Of a DNA stretch of 11,155 nt, positions 1 to 4,957 are shown one piece after another. The stretch spans positions 1 to 11,155 of the forward strand of contig JADZGG010000008.1 of assembly GCA_020854015.1 (NCBI GenBank). The letters are read 5' to 3'. Under the pieces are notes generated by a model. That model ran no database searches, was not told where the DNA came from, and saw nothing but the letters and a program-made list of their open reading frames with translations. This DNA is from Flavobacteriales bacterium (GTDB lineage Bacteria; Bacteroidota; Bacteroidia; Flavobacteriales_F; PHOS-HE28). Each line of letters opens with the position of its first letter. Position 1 is the first letter of the stretch. Both the position numbers and the translations under genes were made by a program.

Positions 1-146
1 AGGCCCTCGCTGCTGATGAACTCGGTATACATCAGGTCGGCCCCGTGCTTCTTACAAAGCGCACGGAAGGGCGGATCGCTCACGTCCTCCATGGGGGCCA
101 GGAGCAGCGGGAACTCAGGGAGTTGGATGGGGCCGATGCGCGGCAT
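1..146 (-). CDS. dusB: tRNA-dihydrouridine synthase, N-terminal part (runs off the left edge)
   Basis: This is the 5' end of a dihydrouridine synthase, an FMN enzyme that reduces specific uridines in the tRNA D-loop with NADPH. Only 48 codons are in the window, read on the minus strand from the ATG at 146-144. The visible protein runs MPRIGPIQLPEFPLLLAPME and then DVSDPPFRALCKKHGAD, followed by LMYTEFISSEG. The L-APM-x-x-V-(S/T)-D-x-PFR motif at about residues 14-28 is the N-terminal FMN-barrel signature of Dus proteins, and the TEFISSEG stretch fits Bacteroidota DusB-like sequences. The catalytic cysteine lies beyond the edge. The ATG is preceded by a perfect TACTTTTG box only 6 nt upstream. 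Assignment to the Dus family is firm; the B subtype is inferred from resemblance. Confidence 0.85.
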   Translation of the reverse strand, partial: MPRIGPIQLPEFPLLLAPMEDVSDPPFRALCKKHGADLMYTEFISSEG

Positions 147-152
147 GCGCCG

Positions 153-160
153 CAAAAGTA
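153..160 (-). promoter_or_regulatory. Bacteroidota -7 box (TACTTTTG) for the dus gene
   Basis: Read on the minus strand, TACTTTTG matches the Bacteroidota -7 consensus TAnnTTTG exactly. It ends 6 nt before the dus ATG, so transcription would begin at or very near the start codon and the leader would be nearly absent. I see no convincing TTTG -33 element at the usual spacing. Confidence 0.5.
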
Positions 161-202
161 GGGGAAGCGGCTGGGGTGGGCTCCAGAGCCGCCGCCATTC
201 CC

Positions 203-210
203 TATTTTCG
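203..210 (+). promoter_or_regulatory. Probable -7 box (TATTTTCG) for tRNA-Ser
   Basis: TATTTTCG differs from TAnnTTTG at one position and ends 10 nt before the first base of the tRNA, which fits a short 5' leader removed by RNase P. No clear -33 element is visible. Confidence 0.4.
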
Positions 211-220
211 CGCCCCATCT

Positions 221-307
221 GGAGAGATGGCCGAGTGGTTGAAGGCGCACGCCTGGAAAGTGTGTTTACCCGAAAGGGTAACGGGGGTTCGAATCCCTCT
301 CTCTCCG
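221..307 (+). tRNA. tRNA-Ser, anticodon GGA
   Basis: All parts of a class II tRNA are present. The acceptor stem GGAGAGA (221-227) pairs perfectly with TCTCTCC (300-306), and the discriminator base is G307. The D-arm contains GCCGAGTGGTTGAAGGC. The anticodon stem CACGC/GTGTG holds the loop CTGGAAA, giving anticodon GGA, which reads UCC and UCU. A long variable arm (TTACCCGAAAGGGTAA), typical of tRNA-Ser, is present, and the T-arm has GGGGG-TTCGAAT-CCCTC. The 3' end is followed by CCG rather than CCA, so CCA would be added after transcription. A 17-bp copy of the 3' end that does continue into CCA lies 159 bp downstream. Confidence 0.97.
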
Positions 308-309
308 CC
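293..309 (+). repeat. Direct repeat copy 1: tRNA-Ser 3' end (17 bp)
   Basis: ATCCCTCTCTCTCCGCC covers the end of the T-loop, the 3' T-stem, the 3' acceptor strand, the discriminator and two further bases. It is identical to 452-468. Copy 1 completes the functional tRNA but is followed by G (CCG), whereas copy 2 is followed by A (CCA). A repeat of a tRNA 3' end is the classic footprint of tyrosine-recombinase integration, though no integrase is in this window. Confidence 0.8.
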
Positions 310-417
310 GATCAGCCCCGCGAAAGCGGGGCTTGTTGTTGCTGGACGCGTGCGAGCTTGCTCGCGATCGCGTCCGGAAACAACGAGCCGAGCCGCGCTG
401 CGGCTCGGGGCTGATCG
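309..417 (+). other. Cloverleaf-like nested palindromic element, possible structured RNA
   Basis: Hand folding gives a closed multi-branch structure. The closing stem is CGATCA (309-314) with TGATCG (412-417), 6 bp. Inside it are three hairpins in series. H1 is GCCCCGC (315-321)/GCGGGGC (326-332) with a GAAA loop. H2 is a long imperfect hairpin: GTTGTT (335-340)/AACAAC (379-384), then GGACGCG (344-350)/CGCGTCC (369-375), then GCGAG (352-356)/CTCGC (361-365). H3 is CCGAGCCGC (388-396)/GCGGCTCGG (400-408), 9 bp perfect. A competing pairing joins GATCAGCCCC (310-319) to GGGGCTGATC (407-416) and would break H1 and trim H3. H1 followed by TTGTTGTT could also act as the tRNA terminator. It may be an RNA, a palindromic mobile repeat or a processing signal; its function is unknown. 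The pairing is seen directly; that it is expressed is inference. Confidence 0.45.
315..340 (+). terminator. Candidate intrinsic terminator just after tRNA-Ser
   Basis: A 7-bp GC stem GCCCCGC/GCGGGGC with a GAAA tetraloop (315-332) is followed by TTGTTGTT (333-340), 8 nt beyond the tRNA end. The U-tract is interrupted by G, so it may be a weak terminator. It is also the first arm of the larger folded element at 309-417. Confidence 0.45.
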
Positions 418-451
418 AAGCCTCCCCTTCCGGGAAAGCGCGCCTCGCGCC

Positions 452-468
452 ATCCCTCTCTCTCCGCC
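452..468 (+). repeat. Direct repeat copy 2: displaced tRNA-Ser 3' end
   Basis: The 17 bp are identical to 293-309, and the next base makes CCA (467-469). The upstream sequence here does not resemble the rest of a tRNA, so this is not a second tRNA gene. If the intervening 159 bp were an insertion, this copy would be the original 3' end of the tRNA with an encoded CCA, and the sequence after it would be the original downstream region with its terminator. Confidence 0.75.
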
Positions 469-475
469 AAGTTGA

Positions 476-498
476 AAGCCGCCCCGAAAGGGTGGCTT
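476..498. terminator. Terminator-like hairpin between tRNA-Ser region and ansA (bidirectional)
   Basis: AAGCCGCCC (476-484) pairs with GGGTGGCTT (490-498) over 9 bp with one G-T pair and a 5-nt CGAAA loop. It lies 22 bp beyond the ansA stop on the minus strand and is also placed to end rightward transcripts from the tRNA region. It is flanked by short A/T-rich tracts (TTGAA on the left, CTTCTTCGTT on the right) rather than a strong U-run. Confidence 0.55.
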
Positions 499-519
499 CT
501 TCGTTCGGATAAAGCCTGT

Positions 520-1548
520 TCAGTTCCCGCTCACTTCCCCGCAGATCGAGCGCTCGAAACGCTCCCGTACGAGGCCGTCGCTGAGGCCTTGCCCCAAGAG
601 GAACATGAGCTTGGTGACGGCGGCCTCCACCGTCATGTCGTGGGCCGAGATCATGCCCATGTCCACGAATGCGCGGCTGGTCTGGTAACGGCCTTGCTCC
701 ACGCGGCCCCCAACGCATTGGGTGGCGTTCACGAGGATCACGCCGCGCTCGGCGGCATCGCGCACAGCCTCAAGGAAGGCCTCGTCCGTGGGGCCATTGC
801 CGCTGCCGAAGGTGGTGAGCACCACGGCCTTCAGCTCGGGCATGGAAAGGGCGTGGCGCACCCAATCTGGCCGAATGCCGGGAAAGAGGCGGATCACACC
901 CACCCGATCATCGACCTGCTGATGCACCTTCAGAGGGCCGGTGCGTTGGGGAAGGATGGAAGCCCGGTCGTACTTGATGCGTACCCCGGCCTCGGCCAGG
1001 CGCGGCCAGTTGGGGCTGCGGAAGGCCTCGAAGCGCTCGGCGTGCACCTTCACCGTGCGGTTGCCGCGGTACAGGCTGTACTCGAAGTACACGGCCACCT
1101 CGGGCACTACGGGGCGGTCGCCTTCGTATGCCGCGGCGATCTCGATGGCCGTGATCAGGTTCTCCTTCGCGTCGGTGCGGATGGTGCCGATGGGCAACTG
1201 CGATCCGGTGAGGATCACGGGCTTGGCCAAGCCTTCCAGCAGGAAGCTCAGCGCGCTGGCGGTGTAGGCCATGGTGTCGCTGCCGTGCAGCACCACGAAA
1301 CCGTCGTACGCGTCGTAGTGGTCACCGATAATGCGGGCGATGCGCAGCCAGTCCGTGGGGCGCATGTCGCTGCTGTCGATGGGCTTCTCGAAGGCCACGG
1401 AACCCAGGCGGACACCCATGCGTTCCAGTTCGGGCACCTGCTCTTCCAGGTGCGAAAGGTCCATGGCGCGCAGGGCACCGGTGCGCGGATCGGCGAGCAT
1501 GCCGATGGTGCCGCCGGTATAGATGATCAGGACGGATCGTTGGCTCAT
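520..1548 (-). CDS. ansA: Type I (cytoplasmic) L-asparaginase
   Basis: It hydrolyses L-asparagine to aspartate and ammonia. The 342-residue product has no signal peptide and matches the length of the AnsA type I family. The first catalytic loop is TGGTIGM at residues 11-17, with Thr14 as the expected nucleophile. The second motif is HGSDTMAYTASALSF at 88-102; here Ser90 stands where many asparaginases have Thr (GTDT), next to Asp91. Lys167, in RGNRTVKVHA, is the likely catalytic lysine. The ATG overlaps the tatD stop in the sequence ATGA, so the two genes are almost certainly co-transcribed and translationally coupled, with tatD first. A hairpin terminator candidate lies 22 bp past the stop. 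The assignment is firm; the physiological role (nitrogen supply or asparagine recycling) is inferred. Confidence 0.95.
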   Translation of the reverse strand: MSQRSVLIIYTGGTIGMLADPRTGALRAMDLSHLEEQVPELERMGVRLGSVAFEKPIDSSDMRPTDWLRIARIIGDHYDAYDGFVVLHGSDTMAYTASALSFLLEGLAKPVILTGSQLPIGTIRTDAKENLITAIEIAAAYEGDRPVVPEVAVYFEYSLYRGNRTVKVHAERFEAFRSPNWPRLAEAGVRIKYDRASILPQRTGPLKVHQQVDDRVGVIRLFPGIRPDWVRHALSMPELKAVVLTTFGSGNGPTDEAFLEAVRDAAERGVILVNATQCVGGRVEQGRYQTSRAFVDMGMISAHDMTVEAAVTKLMFLLGQGLSDGLVRERFERSICGEVSGN

Positions 1549-2312
1549 CGGCCGAAGAGCGTTGTTGCGTTGGTTGTTGTGATCTGCGCGATGTCGTCAA
1601 TGCTGCGTCCTGCGGCCTTGGCCAGCTCGGCGGCCACCAGCGGGATGTAGCTGCTCTCGTTGCGCTTGCCGCGATGCGGTACCGGGGCCAGGTAGGGTGC
1701 GTCCGTTTCCAGCACACAGCGTTCCGCCCCCAGCTCGGCCATGGTCTGTGCCAGTCCGCTCTTCGGATAGGTGATCACACCACCGATGCCGAGCAGGAAA
1801 CCGTCCAGTGCCAGGATCCGGCGACCGATCGCCACATCCCCGTTGAAGCAATGGAAGATGCCGCGCAGGTGCTCGTCCTTTTCTTCTTCCACGATGGCCA
1901 GCGTTTCCTGGAAGCTCTCGCGGCAGTGGATCACGATCGGCAGGCGCAGTTCCTTCGCCCAGCGTACATGCTGCCGGAACACGTCCTGCTGCTGCTTCAG
2001 GAAGGTCTTGTCCCAATACAGGTCGATGCCGATCTCACCTACCGCGCAATAACCTCCGTTGCCCAGCAGGCGCTCCACTTCGGCCATGGCGGCGGCATTA
2101 TCCTCGCCCACGCTGCACGGGTGAAGGCCCATCATCGGGAAGCATCGGTCCGGGTGCGCCTCCGCCAGGGCGTGCATGCCCTCGATGCTCTCATCGTCGA
2201 TGTTCGGCAGGTAGAGCTTGGTAACACCCGCTTCCAACGCGCGCTGGAGCATGGCCTCGCGGTCGCCGTCGAACTGCTTGTGGTAGAGGTGGCAATGGGT
2301 GTCGCTGAACAT
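1545..2312 (-). CDS. tatD: TatD-family metal-dependent hydrolase / DNase
   Basis: A 255-residue TIM-barrel amidohydrolase of the TatD family, whose characterised members are metal-dependent deoxyribonucleases with 3' exonuclease activity. The expected ligands are all visible: DTHCH (His6, His8), VGEIGID (Glu93), PIVIHCRES (His129), GIFHCF (His154) and LETDAPYL (Asp204). I chose the ATG at 2312-2310 because family members start directly with M-x-x-DTHCH; an in-frame ATG 36 nt upstream would add 12 residues with no family match. Length is normal. The gene is followed by ansA with a 4-bp ATGA overlap and is divergent from the GT9 gene. A TTACTTCG sequence (minus strand, 2325-2318) just before the ATG resembles a degenerate -7 box. 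The in vivo substrate is unproven. Confidence 0.93.
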   Translation of the reverse strand: MFSDTHCHLYHKQFDGDREAMLQRALEAGVTKLYLPNIDDESIEGMHALAEAHPDRCFPMMGLHPCSVGEDNAAAMAEVERLLGNGGYCAVGEIGIDLYWDKTFLKQQQDVFRQHVRWAKELRLPIVIHCRESFQETLAIVEEEKDEHLRGIFHCFNGDVAIGRRILALDGFLLGIGGVITYPKSGLAQTMAELGAERCVLETDAPYLAPVPHRGKRNESSYIPLVAAELAKAAGRSIDDIAQITTTNATTLFGR

Positions 2313-2353
2313 CGGTGCGAAGTAACGGGAGGAAGGGCATGCGCCCATGTAAG

Positions 2354-2365
2354 CATGAGCTCATG
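2354..2365. promoter_or_regulatory. Perfect 12-bp palindrome in the tatD / GT9 divergent spacer
   Basis: CATGAGCTCATG is a perfect inverted repeat lying between two divergent transcription units. It is bracketed by two GCCCATG repeats (2343-2349 and 2367-2373). It could be an operator for a dimeric regulator, but nothing beyond symmetry and position supports this. Confidence 0.25.
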
Positions 2366-2417
2366 TGCCCATGGCCTGCTGTGAGATCACCGCATGAGTG
2401 CACGCCGCCGTGGATCC

Positions 2418-2425
2418 TACCTTTG
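2418..2425 (+). promoter_or_regulatory. Bacteroidota -7 box (TACCTTTG) for the GT9 operon
   Basis: It is an exact TAnnTTTG match ending 21 nt before the ATG of the glycosyltransferase gene, predicting a leader of roughly 17 nt. No clear -33 TTTG is visible at 19-21 bp upstream. Confidence 0.5.
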
Positions 2426-2446
2426 GCGCCGCCTTCGGGCCATTCC

Positions 2447-3439
2447 ATGAAGATCCTTGTTCTGCGTTTCAGTTCCATCGGAGACATCGTGCTCACCAGC
2501 CCGGTGCTGCGCTGCCTGAAACTACAGGTGAAGGGCGCGGAAGTGCATGTGGCCACCAAACGCGCCTTCGCGGACCTTGTGGCCCATTCGCCTTACGTGG
2601 ACAAGGTGCATGCGTTGGATGAGGACATCGGCGCCCTCGCCCGATCACTGAAGGCCGAAGGCTTCGACCACATCGTGGACCTGCACCACAACCTGCGCAC
2701 GGCCCGGATCAAGCGGGTGTTGGGTGTCCCTACCACAAGCTTCGCGAAGCTCAACATTGAGAAGTGGCTGCTGGTGAACCTGCGCATGGACCGCCTGCCG
2801 CGCATCCACATCGTGGACCGTTACATGGACACAGTGAAGCACCTCGGGGTCACCAACGACAACAAGGGTCTGGAACTCTGTATTCCGAAGGACCGCGAAG
2901 TGGACCTCAACACGCTGCCGGACACGCACCGCAGTGGTTACGTAGCCCTGGCGATCGGCGCGGCGCACGCCACCAAGCGACTGCCGCCATTCAAGCTGAT
3001 CGAGCTGGCACAACGCATCGAAGGGCCCATCGTATTGATCGGCGGACCGGATGACCAGGCGGTGGCGCGTAGCATCGCCGATGCGGTCGGTGCGCGCGTA
3101 CTCGACACCACGGGCAAATATGACCTACTTGGTTCCGCTTCACTGATCCGCCAGGCACGCAGTGTGATCGCGCATGACAGCGGGGCCATGCACGTGGCCT
3201 GCGCCTTCAACCGACCCGTGGTGAGCGTGTGGGGCAACACCGTGCCCGCCTTCGGCATGGGTCCCTACCAACCGCAGCATCCTGAGCGCGCCATGATCGC
3301 TGAGGTGGCCGGCCTCGACTGCCGCCCCTGCTCCAAGATCGGCCACGATAAGTGCCCCAAGGGCCACTTCAACTGCATGGAGAAGCAGGATCTTGGACAG
3401 ATCGCTTCTCGTGTGAACAACAGCCAAGGAAGACCATGA
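2447..3439 (+). CDS. Glycosyltransferase family 9 protein (ADP-heptose:LPS heptosyltransferase-like)
   Basis: A 330-residue GT9 enzyme, the family that transfers heptose from ADP-heptose to the lipopolysaccharide inner core on the cytoplasmic face of the inner membrane. The N-terminus MKILVLRFSSIGD at residues 1-13, followed by VLTSPVLRCLK, is the family's first Rossmann strand and acceptor-side loop. The C-terminal donor domain shows IVLIGGPDD and the AHDSGAMHVA motif (His243-Asp244-Ser245-Gly246). Near the C-terminus four cysteines are spaced C-x2-C-x7-C-x6-C (292, 295, 303, 310), a pattern I recall in related GT9 proteins and a possible metal site. The ATG at 2447 is chosen because the family starts there; the open frame extends 44 codons further upstream without homology. 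It overlaps the next gene by ATGA. The exact sugar and acceptor are not determined by sequence; kdsB in the same window supports an LPS role. Confidence 0.9.
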   Translation: MKILVLRFSSIGDIVLTSPVLRCLKLQVKGAEVHVATKRAFADLVAHSPYVDKVHALDEDIGALARSLKAEGFDHIVDLHHNLRTARIKRVLGVPTTSFAKLNIEKWLLVNLRMDRLPRIHIVDRYMDTVKHLGVTNDNKGLELCIPKDREVDLNTLPDTHRSGYVALAIGAAHATKRLPPFKLIELAQRIEGPIVLIGGPDDQAVARSIADAVGARVLDTTGKYDLLGSASLIRQARSVIAHDSGAMHVACAFNRPVVSVWGNTVPAFGMGPYQPQHPERAMIAEVAGLDCRPCSKIGHDKCPKGHFNCMEKQDLGQIASRVNNSQGRP

Positions 3440-3798
3440 GCTGGGACATCTTCATCCAAGACCTTCCGAACGTTCGCACGGCGAACGAGATCCCGGAAGA
3501 CTTCATGCCGAAGCCCATCGGTGAACGCGAGGACCTGTTGAACCGGATCCGCGCTGTGTTGCCCATGGCCGAGCAGCAGGACCTGGACTGGCTCTTCGTG
3601 AAGTCACCGGGGATCGATCTGAGCATGCAGCTGCACATGGAGGATGAGAACCTTGTGCGCTATATCGTGGTGCACGTGCACGGTGGTGACCAGAGCGCGG
3701 CCAGTGTCGCGGCGGTGCTGCGCGAGCTCGGCCTCCGCGGCATGGACACGGCCACAGGCGACCTTTTCGACGCGGCCACGCTGGAAGAAGGGTTGTAG
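3436..3798 (+). CDS. Uncharacterised 120-residue protein (MSWDIFIQD family)
   Basis: I do not know a function. The product is small, acidic and probably cytoplasmic, with no signal peptide or membrane segment. It begins MSWDIFIQDLPNV and ends with a segment (LGLRGMDTATGDLFD) that reads like the conserved end of a widespread hypothetical family I recall from several phyla, whose members start MSWD(I/V)F(V/I)QD. The middle has an IRAVLP helix region, then DLDWLFVKSPG, and a strand-rich stretch VRYIVVHVHGGDQSAASV. The ATG overlaps the GT9 stop (ATGA) and is preceded by AAGGAAG, one of the few good Shine-Dalgarno sites here, so it is co-expressed with the glycosyltransferase. Its stop codon is 4 bp from the convergent thioesterase stop. 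Family recognition is from memory and moderate; the reading frame is firm. Confidence 0.8.
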   Translation: MSWDIFIQDLPNVRTANEIPEDFMPKPIGEREDLLNRIRAVLPMAEQQDLDWLFVKSPGIDLSMQLHMEDENLVRYIVVHVHGGDQSAASVAAVLRELGLRGMDTATGDLFDAATLEEGL

Positions 3799-3805
3799 TC
3801 GACTA
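3796..3805. repeat. Palindrome made of the two convergent stop codons
   Basis: TAGTCGACTA is a perfect 10-bp palindrome whose arms are the TAG stop of the plus-strand gene (3796-3798) and the TAG stop of the minus-strand thioesterase (3805-3803). No GC-rich hairpin or U-tract surrounds it, so it is not a conventional terminator. Confidence 0.5.
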
Positions 3806-4318
3806 TTCGAACAGCGCCTTCAGCTCGGTCGCCTCTTCAGCCTTCATCTTGCCTCCGAGGATCAGGCGCAACTGGCGGCGACGCAAAGCACCGTCGTAAC
3901 GTTTCTGCTCCAGTTCGTTGCCCGGGACCGCTTCCGCCACCTTCAACGGACGACCGGTATTGTCAACGGCCACGAAGGTGTAGATGGCGTTGTTGCAAGG
4001 GATCTTCTCACCCGTCTGCTGGTCCTCCACCCACACATCGGCCCACACTTCCATGCTGGAGCTGAAGGCCCGGCTCACATGGCTGCGGATGGTGACGAAG
4101 TCGCCCAACTTGATCGGCCGGTCGAAGCTCACGTGGTTCACGGCCACGGTGACCACCACGCGCTTGCAGTGCCGGTGCGCGCTGATCGCACAGGCGATGT
4201 CCAACCACTTCAGCAACTGGCCGCCCATGAGGTTGCCGAGCGTGTTGGTGTCGTTGGGAAGCACCAGATGCGTGGTCTCGGCGTAGCTATCGGCAATGGG
4301 GCGGGAGGTCATGATCAT
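3803..4318 (-). CDS. Hotdog-fold acyl-CoA thioesterase (YciA/ACOT type)
   Basis: It is predicted to hydrolyse acyl-CoA to free acid and CoA in the cytoplasm. The 171-residue single hotdog domain carries the family signature at residues 22-40: NDTNTLGNLMGGQLLKWLD, with Asn25 and Asp40 as the expected active-site positions and the GNLMGG turn at the start of the central helix. The strands TVAVNHVSFDRPIKLGD (57-73) and IRSHVSRAFSSSMEVWADVW (77-96) follow the usual hotdog order. Two in-frame ATGs (4318 and 4312) give MIMTSRP or MTSRP; I report the longer. A TACCTTCG box ends 12 nt upstream. The downstream end is 4 bp from the convergent gene. Chain-length preference cannot be read from sequence. 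Confidence 0.9.
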   Translation of the reverse strand: MIMTSRPIADSYAETTHLVLPNDTNTLGNLMGGQLLKWLDIACAISAHRHCKRVVVTVAVNHVSFDRPIKLGDFVTIRSHVSRAFSSSMEVWADVWVEDQQTGEKIPCNNAIYTFVAVDNTGRPLKVAEAVPGNELEQKRYDGALRRRQLRLILGGKMKAEEATELKALFE

Positions 4319-4330
4319 GGGAATGGTGCG

Positions 4331-4338
4331 CGAAGGTA
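4331..4338 (-). promoter_or_regulatory. Probable -7 box (TACCTTCG) for the thioesterase gene
   Basis: Read on the minus strand, TACCTTCG has one mismatch to TAnnTTTG and ends 12 nt before the first ATG. It lies in the 69-bp divergent spacer shared with the hemJ-like gene, whose own promoter I could not identify. Confidence 0.4.
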
Positions 4339-4387
4339 GGTGGCTACCTTACGGCCCCGTCCGAGCACCAGCTTCGGCGGATCCGGC

Positions 4388-4957
4388 ATGGAAGGATCGC
4401 TCTATCCGATCATCAAGGCGCTGCACATCATCTTCATGGTGACCTTCTTCGCGGGCACCTTCTACATCGTGCGGCTCTTCATCTACCACCAGGAAGCGCT
4501 CGGCAAACGGGAACCGGACCGCACCGTGCTCGTGGATCAGTTCGGCTTGATGGAGCGGCGGCTCTGGTACTTCATCACTTGGCCTTCCGTGGTGCTCATG
4601 ACGCTCTTCGGTCTGTGGTTGCTGTGGCTGAACCCGGGCCTGCTCAAGCAACCGTGGATGCACGCGAAGCTCGGTCTGGTAGCGCTGTTGCTCGCCTACC
4701 ACGGCATCACGCATTCGGTCTTCCTGCGCATTCAACGCAACCTGCTCCAGTGGAGCTCCTTCCGCCTTCGCCTCTGGAACGAGGGTCCCACGCTTGTTCT
4801 TTTTACTGTGGTGTTCCTGGTGAGCATCAAGCAATTGCAATGGTACTATGGCGTGATCGGCCTGCTCGTGCTGGGCGGCGTGATCGCGCTGGGCATCAAC
4901 CAATACCGGCGGAAACGCCAACGGACCGATGCTCAAGCCGGGGGACCGCGCGCCTGA
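4388..4957 (+). CDS. hemJ: HemJ-like protoporphyrinogen IX oxidase (CopD/UPF0093 family membrane protein)
   Basis: HemJ oxidises protoporphyrinogen IX to protoporphyrin IX, the penultimate step of haem synthesis, in the inner membrane. The 189-residue product has about five hydrophobic segments (roughly 8-30, 62-84, 92-112, 132-150, 153-171) and a basic C-terminal tail. Family hallmarks are IIKALHIIFMVTFFAGTFYI with His13, RLFIYH (29-34), ERRLWYFITWPSVVL (56-70), PWMHAKLGLV with Lys94, and LRLWNEGPTLVLF. His and Lys at these places are the conserved haem-binding candidates. The family's usual VTWFAG is VTFFAG here. I chose the ATG at 4388 because homologues begin close to the KALHIIF segment; the frame stays open for 16 codons upstream. 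It overlaps the peroxiredoxin start by 29 bp. A more generic CopD-type annotation is the alternative. Confidence 0.82.
   Translation: MEGSLYPIIKALHIIFMVTFFAGTFYIVRLFIYHQEALGKREPDRTVLVDQFGLMERRLWYFITWPSVVLMTLFGLWLLWLNPGLLKQPWMHAKLGLVALLLAYHGITHSVFLRIQRNLLQWSSFRLRLWNEGPTLVLFTVVFLVSIKQLQWYYGVIGLLVLGGVIALGINQYRRKRQRTDAQAGGPRA

Noticed and set aside
335..384. Integron attC-like site
   Set aside because: The long hairpin lacks the RYYYAAC/GTTRRRY core pairs and no cassette gene or integrase is nearby.
202..453. Minus-strand reading frame with GERGIRTPVTLSGKHTF
   Set aside because: This is the well-known false protein produced by translating the antisense of a tRNA-Ser gene; the tRNA explains the sequence fully.
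380..466. A second, decayed tRNA-Ser copy ending at the displaced 3' repeat
   Set aside because: Anchored on the 17-bp repeat, the upstream 28 bases show almost no match to the tRNA variable and T-arm sequence.
16..475. Overlapping plus-strand frames of 132 and 99 codons across the dus start and tRNA
   Set aside because: They run through the tRNA and the hairpin element, have no family resemblance and no start signal.
472..1650. 392-codon plus-strand open frame opposite ansA
   Set aside because: It is antisense to the firmly identified asparaginase, is His/Ala/Gly/Val-rich in the way GC-rich antisense frames are, and matches nothing.
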